Positions 21,735-32,714 are shown, counted from the first letter of the stretch. The stretch is 64,000 nt of DNA from Toxorhynchites rutilus septentrionalis (GCF_029784135.1 NC_073746.1:304746665-304810664); one strand, 5' to 3'. Notes: generated by a model not told the origin, from the letters alone. Numbers and translations are program-made.

Positions 21735-23200
21735 TGCAGAGAACAACGACGAAATGGGTGCAGTGAAGGAGGCCATAATTCAGCTTAAGAGCCACCACCG
21801 CTGGTAAGGTTTGTCCCGCAGCGGAACTTTTCGAAGGAGGTCCGGAAAAACTTGTCGAGTGTGTGCCCCGGTTGTTAGTCAGGATCTGGAATATGGAACA
21901 GCTACCGGAGGAGGGGGAAGATGGGGTAATCTGTTCCATATATGAAAAAGAAGCTGGATTGTGGGAACTACTCTTTCGCCGTCTATCGCCAATAGCAAAC
22001 AAATTTGTGAGAAGTCCATCAGACCGGTTTCATGCCCGGTTGTTCGGCAAGGGACCAGATTTTTGCACTGCGGCAGATCCTTCAAAAGTGCACGGCTTTC
22101 CTCGAATGCTGACAAGACTGATTCAGGCAACGATGAACCATGTGCGGTGCAGTGTACGGATCTCAGGCGATCTGTCGAAATCGTTTGAGACTCACAGATG
22201 ACCTCGACAAGGCGATGGACTCTACTGTCTGCTCTTCAACGGGGCGCAGGAAGGTGTTATGCGGAGAGTGGGCTTCAACATACGGGTCACGATCGTGAAC
22301 ACATCTAGTCAGTTTATCTGCTTCGCCGTTGTAGCGGACTTGTATACAAGACTGAAACACGGAGCAGCTTGAGATCAATACGTCCATGACTGAACACATG
22401 CTAGCAGGAAGGGCTGATCGTCACAGATTATTTCTTGGTAGTAGTGTTGACCAGATTTTTGCACTGCGGCAGATCCTTCAAAAGTGCACGGCTTTCCTCG
22501 AATGCTGACAAGACTGATTCAGGCAACGATGAACCATGTGCGGTGCAGTGTACGGATCTCAGGCGATCTATCGAAATCGTTTGAGACTCACAGATGACCT
22601 CGACAAGGCGATGGACTCTACTGTCTGCTCTTCAACGGGGCGCTGGAAGGTGTTATGCGGAGAGTGGGCTTCAACATACGGGTCACGATCGTGAACAAAT
22701 CTAGTCAGTTTATCTGCTTCGCCGTTGTAGCGGACTTGTATACAAGACTGAAACACGGAGCAGCTTGAGATCAATACGTCCATGACTGAACACATGCTAG
22801 TAGGAAGGGCTGATCGTCACAGATTATTTCTTGGTAGTAGTGTTGCGATCGACGGCGAGGTGGTCGACGAATTCATCTACCTTGGCTCGTTAATAACAAC
22901 TGATAACAACAACAGCCGTGAAGTTCGAAAAAGCATAGTCAACGGAAGTCGCACCTACTACGGGCTCCGCAAATCCTCGGGCTCCAACGAACTCCGTCCC
23001 CGTACGAATTGTACCATGTACAAATTCCTGATTCGACCGACTGTTCTCCATGAGCATGTGGATGCTGGGTTCGCAGTTGAATTGCGCCAGTTCGTGATTC
23101 ATCCTCTTTCTCAATACTCCGTTTTCCTGTACACCGTATATTGTGCGAAAGAAGTGGTTGAACCAGGCGAATCAGGACTCGGCAAGAATCAGGGCGACCG
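21735..23200 (+). pseudogene. non-LTR reverse transcriptase pseudogene with internal duplication
   Basis: Frames of a LINE RT can be followed in pieces. AELFEGGPEKLVECVPRLLV, then RIWNMEQLPEEGEDGVICSI, occur at about 21818-21940. GLRQGDGLYCLLFNGA-like sequence followed by an FCFADD-like site lies at 22185-22330. The C-terminal block IDGEVVDEFIYLGSLITTDN, then SREVRKSIVNGSRTYYGLRK, lies at 22848-22970. All are conserved in endonuclease/RT proteins of insect LINEs. Clade (RTE or another) is unsure. Stops and frameshifts are frequent, and a ~396-bp internal segment is duplicated in tandem, so no RT could be made. Confidence 0.7.
22053..22843 (+). repeat. near-identical tandem duplication, ~396-bp unit
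   Basis: The segment starting CCAGATTTTTGCACTGCGGC at about 22054 recurs at about 22450. The two copies run to CTGATCGTCACAGATTATTT with only a handful of substitutions (for example GCAGGAAGG against GCTGGAAGG, AACACATC against AACAAATC). The similarity shows a duplication much younger than the pseudogene it lies in. Confidence 0.9.
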
Positions 23201-23215
23201 GGAATTGGAGAAAGT

Positions 23216-23460
23216 GTTCCCGTGGCCGAGTGACTAGCGTCACACATTATCATGCTGGGAGTTCGGGTTCGATTCCCGTTTTGGCCGGGGGATTTCTCGT
23301 CAACGAGTTTTTTTCTCCAACTTTCACTGTCGTCACGCGTATTTTAGATCTTGCCACTCCAGAATACATTCAAGGCGTGTTATTCGGCATAGAAATCTCC
23401 ACTAACTACTACTAATATAAATAACGCAAATAGTACCTACGTTGAGAAGACAAAAGTTCC
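23216..23460 (+). mobile_element. tRNA-derived SINE, second family
   Basis: The head TCCCGTGGCCGAGTGACTAG resembles a tRNA 5' half with an A box. The B box GGTTCGATTCC lies at about 23267. The body (CAAGGCGTGTTATTCGGCAT, AGAAATCTC) matches the copy at 52301-52530. The tail is degenerate. Confidence 0.75.
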
Positions 23461-23617
23461 ACTGGGATCGTCCATCCAAGATGAGGAAGAAGGGAGTTGG
23501 AGAGCTGCAACTATAAATCGGGTGTTTCGACGGAACAATGTTATGAATAAGATCCAATCTCTCCATGGGATGTAGCATCATTACAAATAAATAAATAAAA
23601 ATAAAAAAAGGCATTTT

Positions 23618-23944
23618 TTATGGGGTTCTATTCAGATGGGTATCCAGACTCAAAGTTTGAATAGATTTCTGTAGGAAAATTAAACCTCTATCTGGAAACC
23701 AATATATTGCATGTTGTTCCGATGCAAAATTTAAATACACTGATCGTGACATATGATCCCTTCCTGAACATAACTCCCCCGACCTCCATGACGGATTTGT
23801 CAAATTTTCGTCAAATATGTGGCAAATTTTGTCTTGTTTGATGATTCTGCGCTCCCCTTCTTTGTTCGACAGGATAATAATTTGTCCTCTTGTAACAGAA
23901 ACAGTATGGCTTTTCTCTCCAGTCTGTTTATTTGGAAAGCTCAT
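23618..23944 (-). CDS. hypothetical 108-codon reading frame
   Basis: The frame encodes MSFPNKQTGEKSHTVSVTRG and goes on with a mixed, charged composition (GERRIIKQDKICHIFDENLT, SWRSGELCSGRDHMSRSVYL). The composition is less biased than random frames in AT-rich DNA, so it could be a remnant of a mobile-element protein or a host exon. I recognise no domain, signal peptide or membrane segment. There is no sign of splice sites or of a second copy in the window. Treat as doubtful. Confidence 0.2.
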   Translation of the reverse strand: MSFPNKQTGEKSHTVSVTRGQIIILSNKEGERRIIKQDKICHIFDENLTNPSWRSGELCSGRDHMSRSVYLNFASEQHAIYWFPDRGLIFLQKSIQTLSLDTHLNRTP

Positions 23945-24468
23945 TAACTCGATGTTATAGAGACAAACCCCACAGGATAGCGTGTACCCAAATCAAAAAG
24001 AAACGCACAGCAATAATGTCCGGACGTGGTTATAATTTCTCGGTATTCGCAAGAAAAAACAGTTTAAATTTCTGCGCATAATGGACTGACCCCTCAGTAG
24101 CAGTAAACTTGAAGTGGGTGGGGGAAAATGAGAAAAATATGCAAATCGAGCGCTGTGTTTTGAATATACTGTTTTTGTTAGGAAGATGTGTGTGTGGGGG
24201 GCAAGAATTGGTTTTGTGGTAATTGATCCTGCCGGATCCCATTTCTTTGGCGGATGGATGGGAACGGACATTTGCATCTGTTAATGGAGTTTATAAGTAT
24301 AACATTGCCGTAGATAAATTTGAATAGAATTTAATTATCTTGGTTTAGAGCAAACGACAGAGCTCTAGATCTGAAAATGATGATTATGATGTTGGATTAC
24401 GGTCAGCGAACGAATCTTTTTATATTGAATGACTATAGATCATACTGCCCAAGAAGATGACGAACGTA
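23945..24468. other. unassigned DNA
   Basis: No gene or repeat structure is recognised. It contains G/T-rich runs (TGTGTGTGTGGGGGGC) only. Confidence 0.4.
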
Positions 24469-26400
24469 TAAGGTGCTGTCCACATACCACGTGGACAACT
24501 TTAAGGGGGGGGGGGTTGTTTGTGGGTACGAAAATGTCCACGCTTGTCCACAGTGAGGGGGTGGGAGTACAGGCAATTTCCACGTGGACACGTTCAACAG
24601 ATGTTTTTTAATACATTCAGATCTGTTCAAATAAATTAATTTTTTTCTGGCATTTTCCACCCATTTTGGGAACTCTATATTTATCCATAAAATCCATAAA
24701 ATCCATAAAAATCCATAAAATTATGTCGAATACTTTTCCATATCATCGAACTTTTTCACTGAAATATGTATTCTGCATAAAATTCACATGCAACATTGAG
24801 CCATCAAGCTTCCATTGGTAGTGGAGGATCTTTGTTTTCAACTTCTAAGCTACGTCATATTTGAGCATAAACTGAACTCTGTGTTCTAAATCCAGATCTA
24901 CGTGAGAGTAAATTTGACATAGCGAACTGCTGATACATTTGTATCTGCAGAGTATATGTGGGATGTTGATAATACGATGAAATGACCGGAATATTATTAG
25001 GATTTTCCAAATAATTTGAGAAGGGCTTAGCGAAACGAGTGCGATCTAAATTTTATAATACAAGTTCAAAAAATAGAGTTCATGTGCAGAACTCTGTACT
25101 GAAAGAAGCAGATTCAGTCCACCTTTTCTGATGGGTAGTACCCAAATATTTCTCGAATTTTTAGCATCCATTTTGCGACGTTATCTGACGTTAATGACGC
25201 ATTGATACAGCTGCGTAGCACCGGAGATCAGTTTTTTAACTTTGTCCTACCGATCGAAAGATTGTGATGTTACAAATGAAATTCCCGTGGTAAACGACAA
25301 TCGTGTTTTTTTTCAGAGGGGCTTTGAATCCGGGATTAGATTACATATTCTACACCGCCGCCAAGAGGAAAACCCTATCAATACGCTTTATGGAATAAAA
25401 CATTCAAAATATTGTTTTCTTCGTTCTAATTTTCGCTTCAATATATGAACTAGTATCTTGCAGTCAAAGTTAGTAAAGAAGTATGCCTAAATCCATTGGT
25501 TGTTTCTTCATTTGAATGCTTTCGACACATTTTCCTCAATAGTCCTCGATTAGCTTCAAATAAAACAACATTCAATCGCACTAAACAATTGCAGAAGTCT
25601 TCAGAAAAACTCAGAATCTTTTCGATAGACACTCGTTTCTCAGAGATTATCTGCAGGCGAATGATTTTATTGTTAAAAAAGTTTCTTCAGATGTTATGTC
25701 ATGCTTAATTGTAAAAATATTCGCTTGATTATGCAGTTTTACTGTTGTACTGTCCTTTGAAGTCACCGAAGAAATGTTTCTAATTTCAGTTTTTACTTTT
25801 GCTTTGGAAACAATCTCCAAGTTAAAACCATTAGAAAAGCAGATATGTATTTGACGTTGATTCTCTCGAATGTTCTCGAAAAGTGCTTTGAAGAAGTAGC
25901 AGTTTCGGCAGTTATCATAGTGGGATTTTTACACAAATCATTAAATAGATTTCCATACGCATTCAAACAAATGGGATGAAAAAGAACGAATTTTGGTGGG
26001 TTATACAATTAACAGAGCGTTACCCTGAAGCCAACGATTTCACATATTTTAAAACTCTCAAATATATTGATAGGAAGTGGTATAAGAAATACTACATAAA
26101 TAGAATTTGGAACAAACTGAAGTGCGAAACAAATAACTTTTTCGGGCAATGTTAATGAAAGAATCAAAGAATAAAAAACAACCGTTACTACTAATAAAGA
26201 CCATTTGCATTATTATTTTTTTCAAAAAAGGTTATTTGATTAATTATTTCCTTTTTTGCAATTACAATATATGGAAGAATATTCACGTGGACAACTGAGA
26301 GGGAGGGGTATAGTCAATGTCCACGCTTGTCCACGGAGGGGTAGGGGGGGAGTCTAAAAGTTTACTTTTTCTGTCCACGTGGTATGTGGATAGCCCCTAA
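24469..26400. mobile_element. long-TIR DNA element, ~1.9 kb, non-coding
   Basis: The left end AGGTGCTGTCCACATACCAC and the right end, which on the reverse strand reads GGGGCTATCCACATACCACG, form an inverted repeat. It extends about 130 bp in diverged form: ..GTGGACA, a G/C run, then GTCCACGCTTGTCCAC, then CACGTGGAC. Each arm contains its own CACGTGG palindromes. The interior has a 9-bp tandem block (ATCCATAAA at 24684-24722) and no transposase. The target duplication is unclear, so the superfamily is open. Confidence 0.7.
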
Positions 26401-26978
26401 TGTCCATTAAATATTACCATGGGAGCCAACCGAGAAACATCAAATTGTCAGTACCTCTCCGTGGGGTAATTAATCAACCGGGGAAACTCGGTGTTCCGTA
26501 TAGGACGATAGATGGAATTGCGATGAAGTGAATTTGCATTCTAAGTTGCAGCTCAACCAGAACTTTGCACCTGTTGCTCAGAGTGTTTGGAAAACATTTT
26601 TAATTATCAAGTTTGTCGAGAAGTTTACCAGATGAAGTTCCTTTAGTAGAAACCTTAGTAGCATTTTTCAAATAGAAACAATCTGGTAGGAGTTTAAATT
26701 TAAGTGGAATGCAAAAAGTGCTTGTTCGACATGTGCTTTTGTAGTACTTTGAATTTAGGTTGAAGACCTAGAAATAAAATTCAGATCTCAGATTCTTATT
26801 CCAGATTTCAGAATCCAGAATCTAGATTCAGATTCCAGATTCAATTTCCAGATTTAGATTCCAGACTTCATGAACTATTAGAAAAACATATCGATTATTT
26901 TTTTGCAGTTCAAAGATACTCGTGAAACATTCAGAAATCATATTGCGTTCACAACCCTTGTTCCAACACTGGAAAAAA
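26401..26978. other. unassigned DNA with a short minisatellite
   Basis: Positions 26775-26868 consist of CAGATT/CCAGATTCA-type units in tandem. The rest shows nothing recognisable. Confidence 0.5.
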
Positions 26979-27289
26979 ATGGGTGGGTTATATCCATGAT
27001 ATAACCGCAAGGTTGACGTGGGGCTACCTTAGCTTAGCAATCATTTGTTTGTATTGATTTAATTTTTGATTGAATGAAACAATTTCCGAATTCAATTGAA
27101 TTCAATATATTTGCTTTGTGAGTGAAGAGATTGAATAAATGCTATGTAAGGTAAATTCATGCATTGTGATAGATTATGTTCTCTGACAGTCCTTTTACGG
27201 TTGGTATGTTGCCTAGGACAAAATATGTGAACGGAAGAATTATCAAATGATTATTTTATTTTACATTTCTCTGCATCAAAGTCAAAGCG

Positions 27290-27970
27290 TTGTGTTCGTA
27301 CCCGCTTTCGTAATCCGTGTTAGGAAAACACTTTTCGGAGTGCAAAAAAAAAACATGTGGGTGCAGAAGTACCCCCGGCTTGCATGAATCAACAACTTCA
27401 ACTTCTACTTTTTATACTATAGAGGCTTAAACTTGGAAGTTCACTCGCCTCAATTGGCTGCAGGATTTTCCCATGTACCTGAGTATATAAGACCGTGTTA
27501 AGGAAACATATTCTAGTCTGCACAAAGGCAAGCGAGTACAAAAGTACTCGCAGTTTACATTTATTTGCAAAGTCGATTTCCCCAGACACCTTGGTTTTGA
27601 AGCCTGTGTTAGGCAACACATTTCAGTCGGAACAAGAATACCCCCGACTAACAAGTATTTGCTATGCCGATTTCCCCACGCTCCTTGGATTTAACCCTTT
27701 AACGGGCCGTGAGAACTAGGCATGTAATCAAAGCAAAATCCATTACAACGACGTATTTACATGTTCAAAAACACACAACATTTTTTTTTCAATACGACAA
27801 ACAATCAAAAACATTGAAAAAATTGGTGGCAATATGTTGGTCTCAATATAGCTGCCATCTGCCCGTAAAAGGGCTAGTGTTAGATGTACCATATATTTGC
27901 TACCATGTATTTGCAATGCCTATTTCCCCAAGGCTGCTTGGTTATGATGGCTGTGTTGGGAAACCGTAAA
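27290..27970 (+). repeat. tandem array, ~110-130-bp diverged units
   Basis: Each unit has GTGTTAGG(A/C)AACAC.., then TCGG..GAAGTACCCCCG or a variant, then CCGATTTCCCCA..CCTTGG. Units start near 27320, 27495, 27605 and 27880. The array is split by a TTAA-targeted element at 27695-27873. Confidence 0.65.
27695..27873. mobile_element. piggyBac-like MITE, 179 bp
   Basis: It begins CCCTTTAACGGGC and ends GCCCGTAAAAGGG, an inverted repeat. Intact TTAA lies on the left (27691-27694), and CTAG sits where TTAA is expected on the right. Interior blocks GGGCCGTGAGAAC and CAATATAGCTGCCA recur in the element at 39318-39480. Confidence 0.7.
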
Positions 27971-28796
27971 TCGGGCCAATCAAAAGGAGGCAGTTAGGGC
28001 GTTTGGATAACGCTTAACATTTTACAGTTATTCAATAGTTTATCTAACGAAAAATAACATTTTATTAGTTGCGACAGATGCGTAGAAATATTCCCTATCA
28101 ATTGATACAATCATCTTTCCGATCCAGTAAGAAATGTTCGAGTTATAAGCATTCGGAATCTTTCATTTTTTCCAGCATTTTCTGTGTTTAGGTTCGCTTA
28201 GAGGTAGTCCCACGTCAAAAACAATATAGGAGGTTGTGTTTAAGACACGACCGCATTGTTGACGTAGAACTACGCTGTGGTTTAATCCAAGCTGCTTGTT
28301 TATAACTACGGATATAATTTTATAAAGCTACGAAAATTTAGAAATAACCATTCTACCAGTTTGGTCGCCCGGAAGTGTTTTTTTTGTAGAATCATTTGAC
28401 GATAAATGTTTGATGATTCATTCTTGTGCTCGCAGAACAATGCATGCTCGAGATAAGCGCAGCTGTAATCTTTAGTGGAGAAAGTTTTGCTACTGGCAAG
28501 CGAAACCAAATCACATACAAAATTTCAGAACGACATCTTGGTGACTAAATAAACGAAATAAAATCTCAACAACCTCGCAAAGAGTAGCACTGTTTCATCA
28601 TGATCAAGATTAGCGCGAATTCAATCCTAGTTGAAAGCAGTTTTGCGACTGGCACGCGAGCCCAAATAAATGAATAACTTAATATAACTTATTGAATAAC
28701 TTTGTATTCCCCAAATAGTTTTTTGGTGCGCAATCGTAAACATCTGCTCCACCATAGCGTCAGTTCAATGTATTGATGACAGAAAAGAAATAACGT

Positions 28797-28867
28797 CTAC
28801 TGAGGCAAATACTCAGCCTTTTGCCAAGCAGTTAACTTGGCAAAAGGCTGAGTATTCGCCTCAGTAG
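28797..28867. repeat. 32-bp-arm hairpin
   Basis: The arms (28797-28828 and 28836-28867) are complementary except for one position, with a 7-base loop CAGTTAA. The arm sequence CTTGGCAAAAGGCTGAGTAT resembles the CTTGGAAAAAGACTGAATTA of copy 1 near 6099. The structure therefore arose by local inverted duplication at the point where copies 1 and 2 carry the LINE piece. Confidence 0.9.
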
Positions 28868-29239
28868 AGGTTCATTACTAATACCCTAGAGTAAATGTGT
28901 CCCTCCCACTATCTCCCTTCCTTGTTTAAATTTATTATTACGACTGCATAATTTGCAACACCAAACAATCGTCAATCATAGTATAAAAAAATTAGGCGAT
29001 TGTACACGGGACAAAATTCCAGAACATTTATTTTCTTGGTGAGTTAACGATAGCCTAGGTTGATGATTCCCCACACAGTTGTGTAGCTCAGAACCTTAAT
29101 GCAATGGCGAGTGAGTAATTTGGTCGCGTCCACAGCTCAATCCGAAACGAAGACATGTTATAACGCAAAACAAGGAAGAACAAGCGATATTCATTGCTTT
29201 GAATACAGAACGATACTTAAAGTTTGCCTTCCTTCCTTA

Positions 29240-29390
29240 CTTGAGGCTTTAAACTTCTTCAGTTCATTCTTCTCTAACCTTCAAAAAGACCCTTGAAAAA
29301 CTCCGTCCGTCATATTACTCCTCCACCCCCATTGCCTTGAGAAAGGCATTCGATCCATCGCTGTCCAGCTCGCTCTCAGCGAGATCGACT
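29240..29390 (-). mobile_element. short retroposon, reverse orientation
   Basis: On the minus strand it reads GAGCTGGACAGCGATGGATC, TGCCTTTCTCAAGGCAA, AGAATGAACTGAAGAAG and TTTAAAGCCTC, ending in GGAAGGAAGG. This parallels the element with a target duplication at 53493-53695. Confidence 0.6.
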
Positions 29391-29993
29391 ATTTATACTC
29401 TAGGCAAATATTCCTCTTCGTTCTTCTTCTTTTCCTTTGTTCACGGAGAATTACCATCTCACGATTTCCCCTTCGTTCCTCGTCGATAAGTTGCTCGTTA
29501 TTGACAGCACTGTCCGGGAAGCACACAAATGGACAGAACAAATGTATGAGGAAATGGGAATGTTTCAAATTTTCATCAATTTAAACCATGTGATTGGGAT
29601 TGGGATTGTAATGTATAGCATATCAAGCAAATCAATCTTAGGGAATTTCCGATTCGTTTGGTATGTAAATCGCCAAAATCCGTTCGCAGAAAAAACAGTT
29701 ATTAACGTTAACTTTATTTCATAAAAACGTGACCTGTTTTCTGATTTGGCACCCTTAATGAAAGACGTAGTTCTACGTCAAAAATCTAGAAAAAATGCCA
29801 TCGGATTTTCATCCCCCCGGAGCTGGTACTTACCTCTAATGTAACCTACTAACACATTGAAAGCAGTGTCTTTTGTCGTTTCATTTGCTCCCATCTATGT
29901 AGACTATCTTTCTCTCTCTCTCATTGTCTCGCTCGCTCTCATTCATCCCGTGTGCGTCCACGTGATCTGTTCACGTAATGTTATCCGATGCGC

Positions 29994-30092
29994 TTAAGCC
30001 CCTTGCAGGATGTTTTCCTTCTGAACCGATCCGGTGCCACTGGTCTGCAGCAGATCGAGTGGAGGTTGGAGAATTAGTGGCGATGTAATCAC
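29994..30092 (-). CDS. host gene, terminal coding exon
   Basis: On the minus strand an acceptor (..CAGACCGATTCAG) leads into GTGATTACATCG. The frame reads VITSPLILQPPLDLLQTSGT, then GSVQKENILQGA, and stops at TAA (29994-29996). It joins in phase 0 to the exon at 30393-30484 across a 300-bp intron. The sequence is repeat-free in this window, and codon and residue use look like normal protein. No domain is recognised. A second possible reading exists if the upstream donor lies 10 bases further on, but it gives a less protein-like tail. Confidence 0.55.
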   Translation of the reverse strand: MITSPLILQPPLDLLQTSGTGSVQKENILQGA

Positions 30093-30392
30093 CTGAATCG
30101 GTCTGTTGAATGGAGTTTATAGGGAGATAAAAAAACAGAAAGGAATGAATGGGGATGAGTGGGTGACATGGAACAAAACACTCACTCTCCTATGGGAGCA
30201 TTCGATCGGCTTCCATGCATCGCTTGGGCGGTCCGAGCGCGGGCAATCAGTGTCATCACGGTTCGTTTGGTCGGGTTCATGCTGGACCTGGGACCACCGA
30301 GCAGTGGTCGTTTTCGGGCTGTAATGGTTATTGTTACCCAAAATATATTGGTTTCTGTAGAATTAATTAGATTGAAACTTACCTAAGCTCAC

Positions 30393-30484
30393 CGTTTTCA
30401 CACCTCGCAGCGCCGGGTGGAGAAAAGCGTTAGCAGATTCCACGAAAGCCAGGGTCTGTGCTTCGATATCTGTCGTTGGCAGGG
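30393..30484 (-). CDS. host gene, penultimate coding exon
   Basis: A pyrimidine-rich acceptor (TTCATTTCTTCGTCAG) precedes 92 bases. They carry two leading bases and then 30 codons reading LPTTDIEAQTLAFVESANAF and LHPALRGVKT. The donor is ACG followed by GTGAGC. A second donor, GTAAGT, lies 10 bases downstream and would shift the phase. The peptide is well balanced and hydrophobic-patterned, unlike the random frames nearby. I cannot name the family. It probably belongs to the gene whose more 5' exons lie at 39.9-40.6 kb, but linkage is inferred from strand and order only. Confidence 0.55.
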
Positions 30485-31911
30485 CTGACGAAGAAATGAA
30501 CGAGAATTATTTTCAACATGAATTATCGTAGCTCAGAAATAATGCTACGGAAGGAAAGTGATATTTTTGTCTGTTCAAAGAATGAAAGAATCACTACGTA
30601 ATATCGTCTCTCTGACGTCTGGCATATCGTAATCACTCAGCATCCCCTTAATAATTGGTAGGTCACATTTTATGGCGCATCATAAATCGAACTTTCTGTG
30701 GGACAAAATCCTTTTCTTACGCAAGAAAATCCTCTTCGCCCAATCTCCTCTTCGCTTGGGTGAAATTCCATTATATCATAAAACTTACATGCCATACCGT
30801 CATGTACTTCATATATAATTCGTGTCGGTCTTCCGTACAAGGGAAATGCTGAAATATGGAGTGATAAAATGTGGAACTTTCTCCTTCATTAGTGAAGCAG
30901 CCCGATGCTCATTCCCAGTTCGAGCAGACCGACCACAAACGAGGAATAACTCATTTAATATGCAAACTGTGACTGTGAGAGAGGGGGCATCTTCCTACTG
31001 CCATTTGACCCGACCAAAAGGTAAAAGGTTCCGGAGGCCACAACATCATCGACATACCCACAGCCACACGCATGGGAGAAGTTCGTATCACTTCTTTATT
31101 GCCTCCATTTGAGCATTTTATCATCCTAGGCATTCATTCTGCCGCCATTCCGAGACGGCGAGACGGATGCGAGAGGTGCCGACATCCGGTGGCCGTCATC
31201 ATGTTCAGTCTTTTATCCGCATCTACCGGTAGCTCAAGATGAAGATGGAAGTGTTGTAATCGATAGTGGTGGCATTCTTAAAAGATTCGCATGCTCCCTC
31301 GTAGGCTCGAAGGTATGCCATTTATGAGTGGCTTGATTATGCACTTGGACGTACGAAAGTTATTCGCTTCTATGAAATTCAAATATTTCTGTCTATTGAT
31401 TCCGTAATAAATTAGTTTTCATTGAGCGGATGCCACATCGACAAGATTCAATTAGCGATTTCAACTATTTCCCGATGATTGACAAAAGGCAATAGACCCA
31501 CATCTCGGTTTTGTGTCGGTCATCAATGTGGTCGACTCGACTGTTAGATGCTTATTAAGGGGAGTCATTGAAAAGTCATCGTTCGGTCTTAAATGGCTAA
31601 CATCCTACCGAAGATCGAATGTGAAAGATAAGCAAAATCCTCGTTATTTAACTTATGTGACTAATTTCGCAATCATGTGAGGGTTCTGCCATTGGTGAAA
31701 TATGCTCTTTTGGGAAATGTTTTCGATTTGACGTTTTGATTCCTCTGGTAAAATAATGATACCACCCGAAAATATCAACTATGTTTTGGACAAGTAAATT
31801 GCTACAAACGATTACTTCCTTCCTTCCTGAAAATATTCCTGTATTGATATATAGAGCTATCATCGACCTTCTTCAATAAAATATTGATATAATTCCGAAG
31901 AGTTCGATAGC
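30485..31911. other. probable host intron
   Basis: It lies upstream (minus strand) of the 30393-30484 exon. No known repeat is recognised. The open frame at 30822-31112 is a short unsupported one. Confidence 0.4.
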
Positions 31912-31913
31912 TA

Positions 31914-32712
31914 AAGGGTGTGTCACATCAAATTGCATCACGGAAAAAACGCTGTAGAAATTCGCCCAGTAGACCGATCCTTTTGAAAATTTTAGACAGT
32001 AAAATAAGCCTGTATGCTCGCACCTTCCTCTTTACCCCGTCCATAAGGTTCTGTACAACGTCAGGTTGTAGTTTTTTTTTAACAGAAATCCATTTTCTCT
32101 TGAAGTCCGCCTCCGATTTGACAACTTTTGGGTTCTTCCGGAGGGCCTGCTTCATAATCGCTCAATATTTCTCTATTGGGCGAAGCTCCGGCGCGTTGGG
32201 TCAAACTGTTCAAGTTGGGTGGGTTCATTTCCTTTGGCACGAAGGTGACCCCACTGGCTTCGTACCACTCCAACACGTCCTTTGAATAGTGGCACGAAGC
32301 GAGATCCGGCCAGAAGATGGTCTAAACGTCTAAACTGCTTAACTACGCGCTTGTGATCTTTTTCACTGACGGAGCATCCATTTTTGCCGTTCTTCACCTT
32401 CCGGTCGATGATTAGGTTCTCGAAGTATCGTTTTAGTACTCTGCTGACCGTGAATTGGACGATTCCCAGCATCTTACCGATGTCCCGATGTGACAACTCC
32501 GGATTCTCGAAATGAGTGCACAGGATTAATTCACGACGCTCTTTTTCGTTCGACGACATTTTTCCAAATTTGCGAAAAATTTACAGTGAAGCATGGCCAA
32601 CGTGATCTATACACTCTTATCTGATTATAAGCGAAAGCTGAAGATATAATTCCTAAAAATTAAATTTCTACAGCGTTTTTTTCCGTGATGCAATTTGATG
32701 TGACACACCCTT
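31914..32712 (-). mobile_element. mariner DD37E-like deletion derivative
   Basis: Inverted ends of about 50 bp (AAAGGGTGTGTCACATCAAA and so on) are flanked by TA on both sides. The ~800-bp length is too short for a full element (about 1.3 kb). The missing part is internal to the transposase. The end at 1-185 belongs to the same family. Confidence 0.9.
31928..32559 (-). pseudogene. mariner DD37E-like transposase, internal deletion
   Basis: From the ATG at 32559 the N-terminus reads MSSNEKERRELILCTHFENP then ELSHRDIGKMLGI and SRVLKRYFENLIIDRKVKNG, a helix-turn-helix region. After KQFRRLD the frame jumps to a segment which, one frame over, reads IFWPDLASCHYSKDVLEWYE and VTFVPKEMNPPN, from the C-terminal catalytic half. 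It ends, after another shift, KQALRKNPKVVKSEADFKRK. The region with the first two catalytic Asp is largely deleted. The pattern matches the ITm D37E lineage described from mosquitoes. It has no activity of its own but has both TIRs, so it could be moved in trans. Confidence 0.85.
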
Positions 32713-32714
32713 TA

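Larger units (their letters stand above)
26979..28220 (+). mobile_element. GACGTAG-end family element, 1.24 kb
   Basis: The left end is GGGTGGGTTATATCCATGAT..CCGCAAGGTTGACGTGGGGC. The right end is GGTAGTCCCACGTCAAAAAC. Both are variants of the ends at 38043-39024. The right end touches the next family element at 28226. The interior is mainly a tandem array plus a small piggyBac-like insertion. Confidence 0.55.
28226..29787 (+). mobile_element. Family A repeat element, copy 3
   Basis: It shares both ends with copy 1: ATAGGAGGTTGTGTTTAAGA..GACGTAGAACTACGC on the left and GAAAGACGTAGTTCTACGTC on the right. It lacks the LINE ORF1 piece. In its place are a hairpin (28797-28867) and, at 29240-29390, a short retroposon in reverse orientation. 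Confidence 0.75.
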
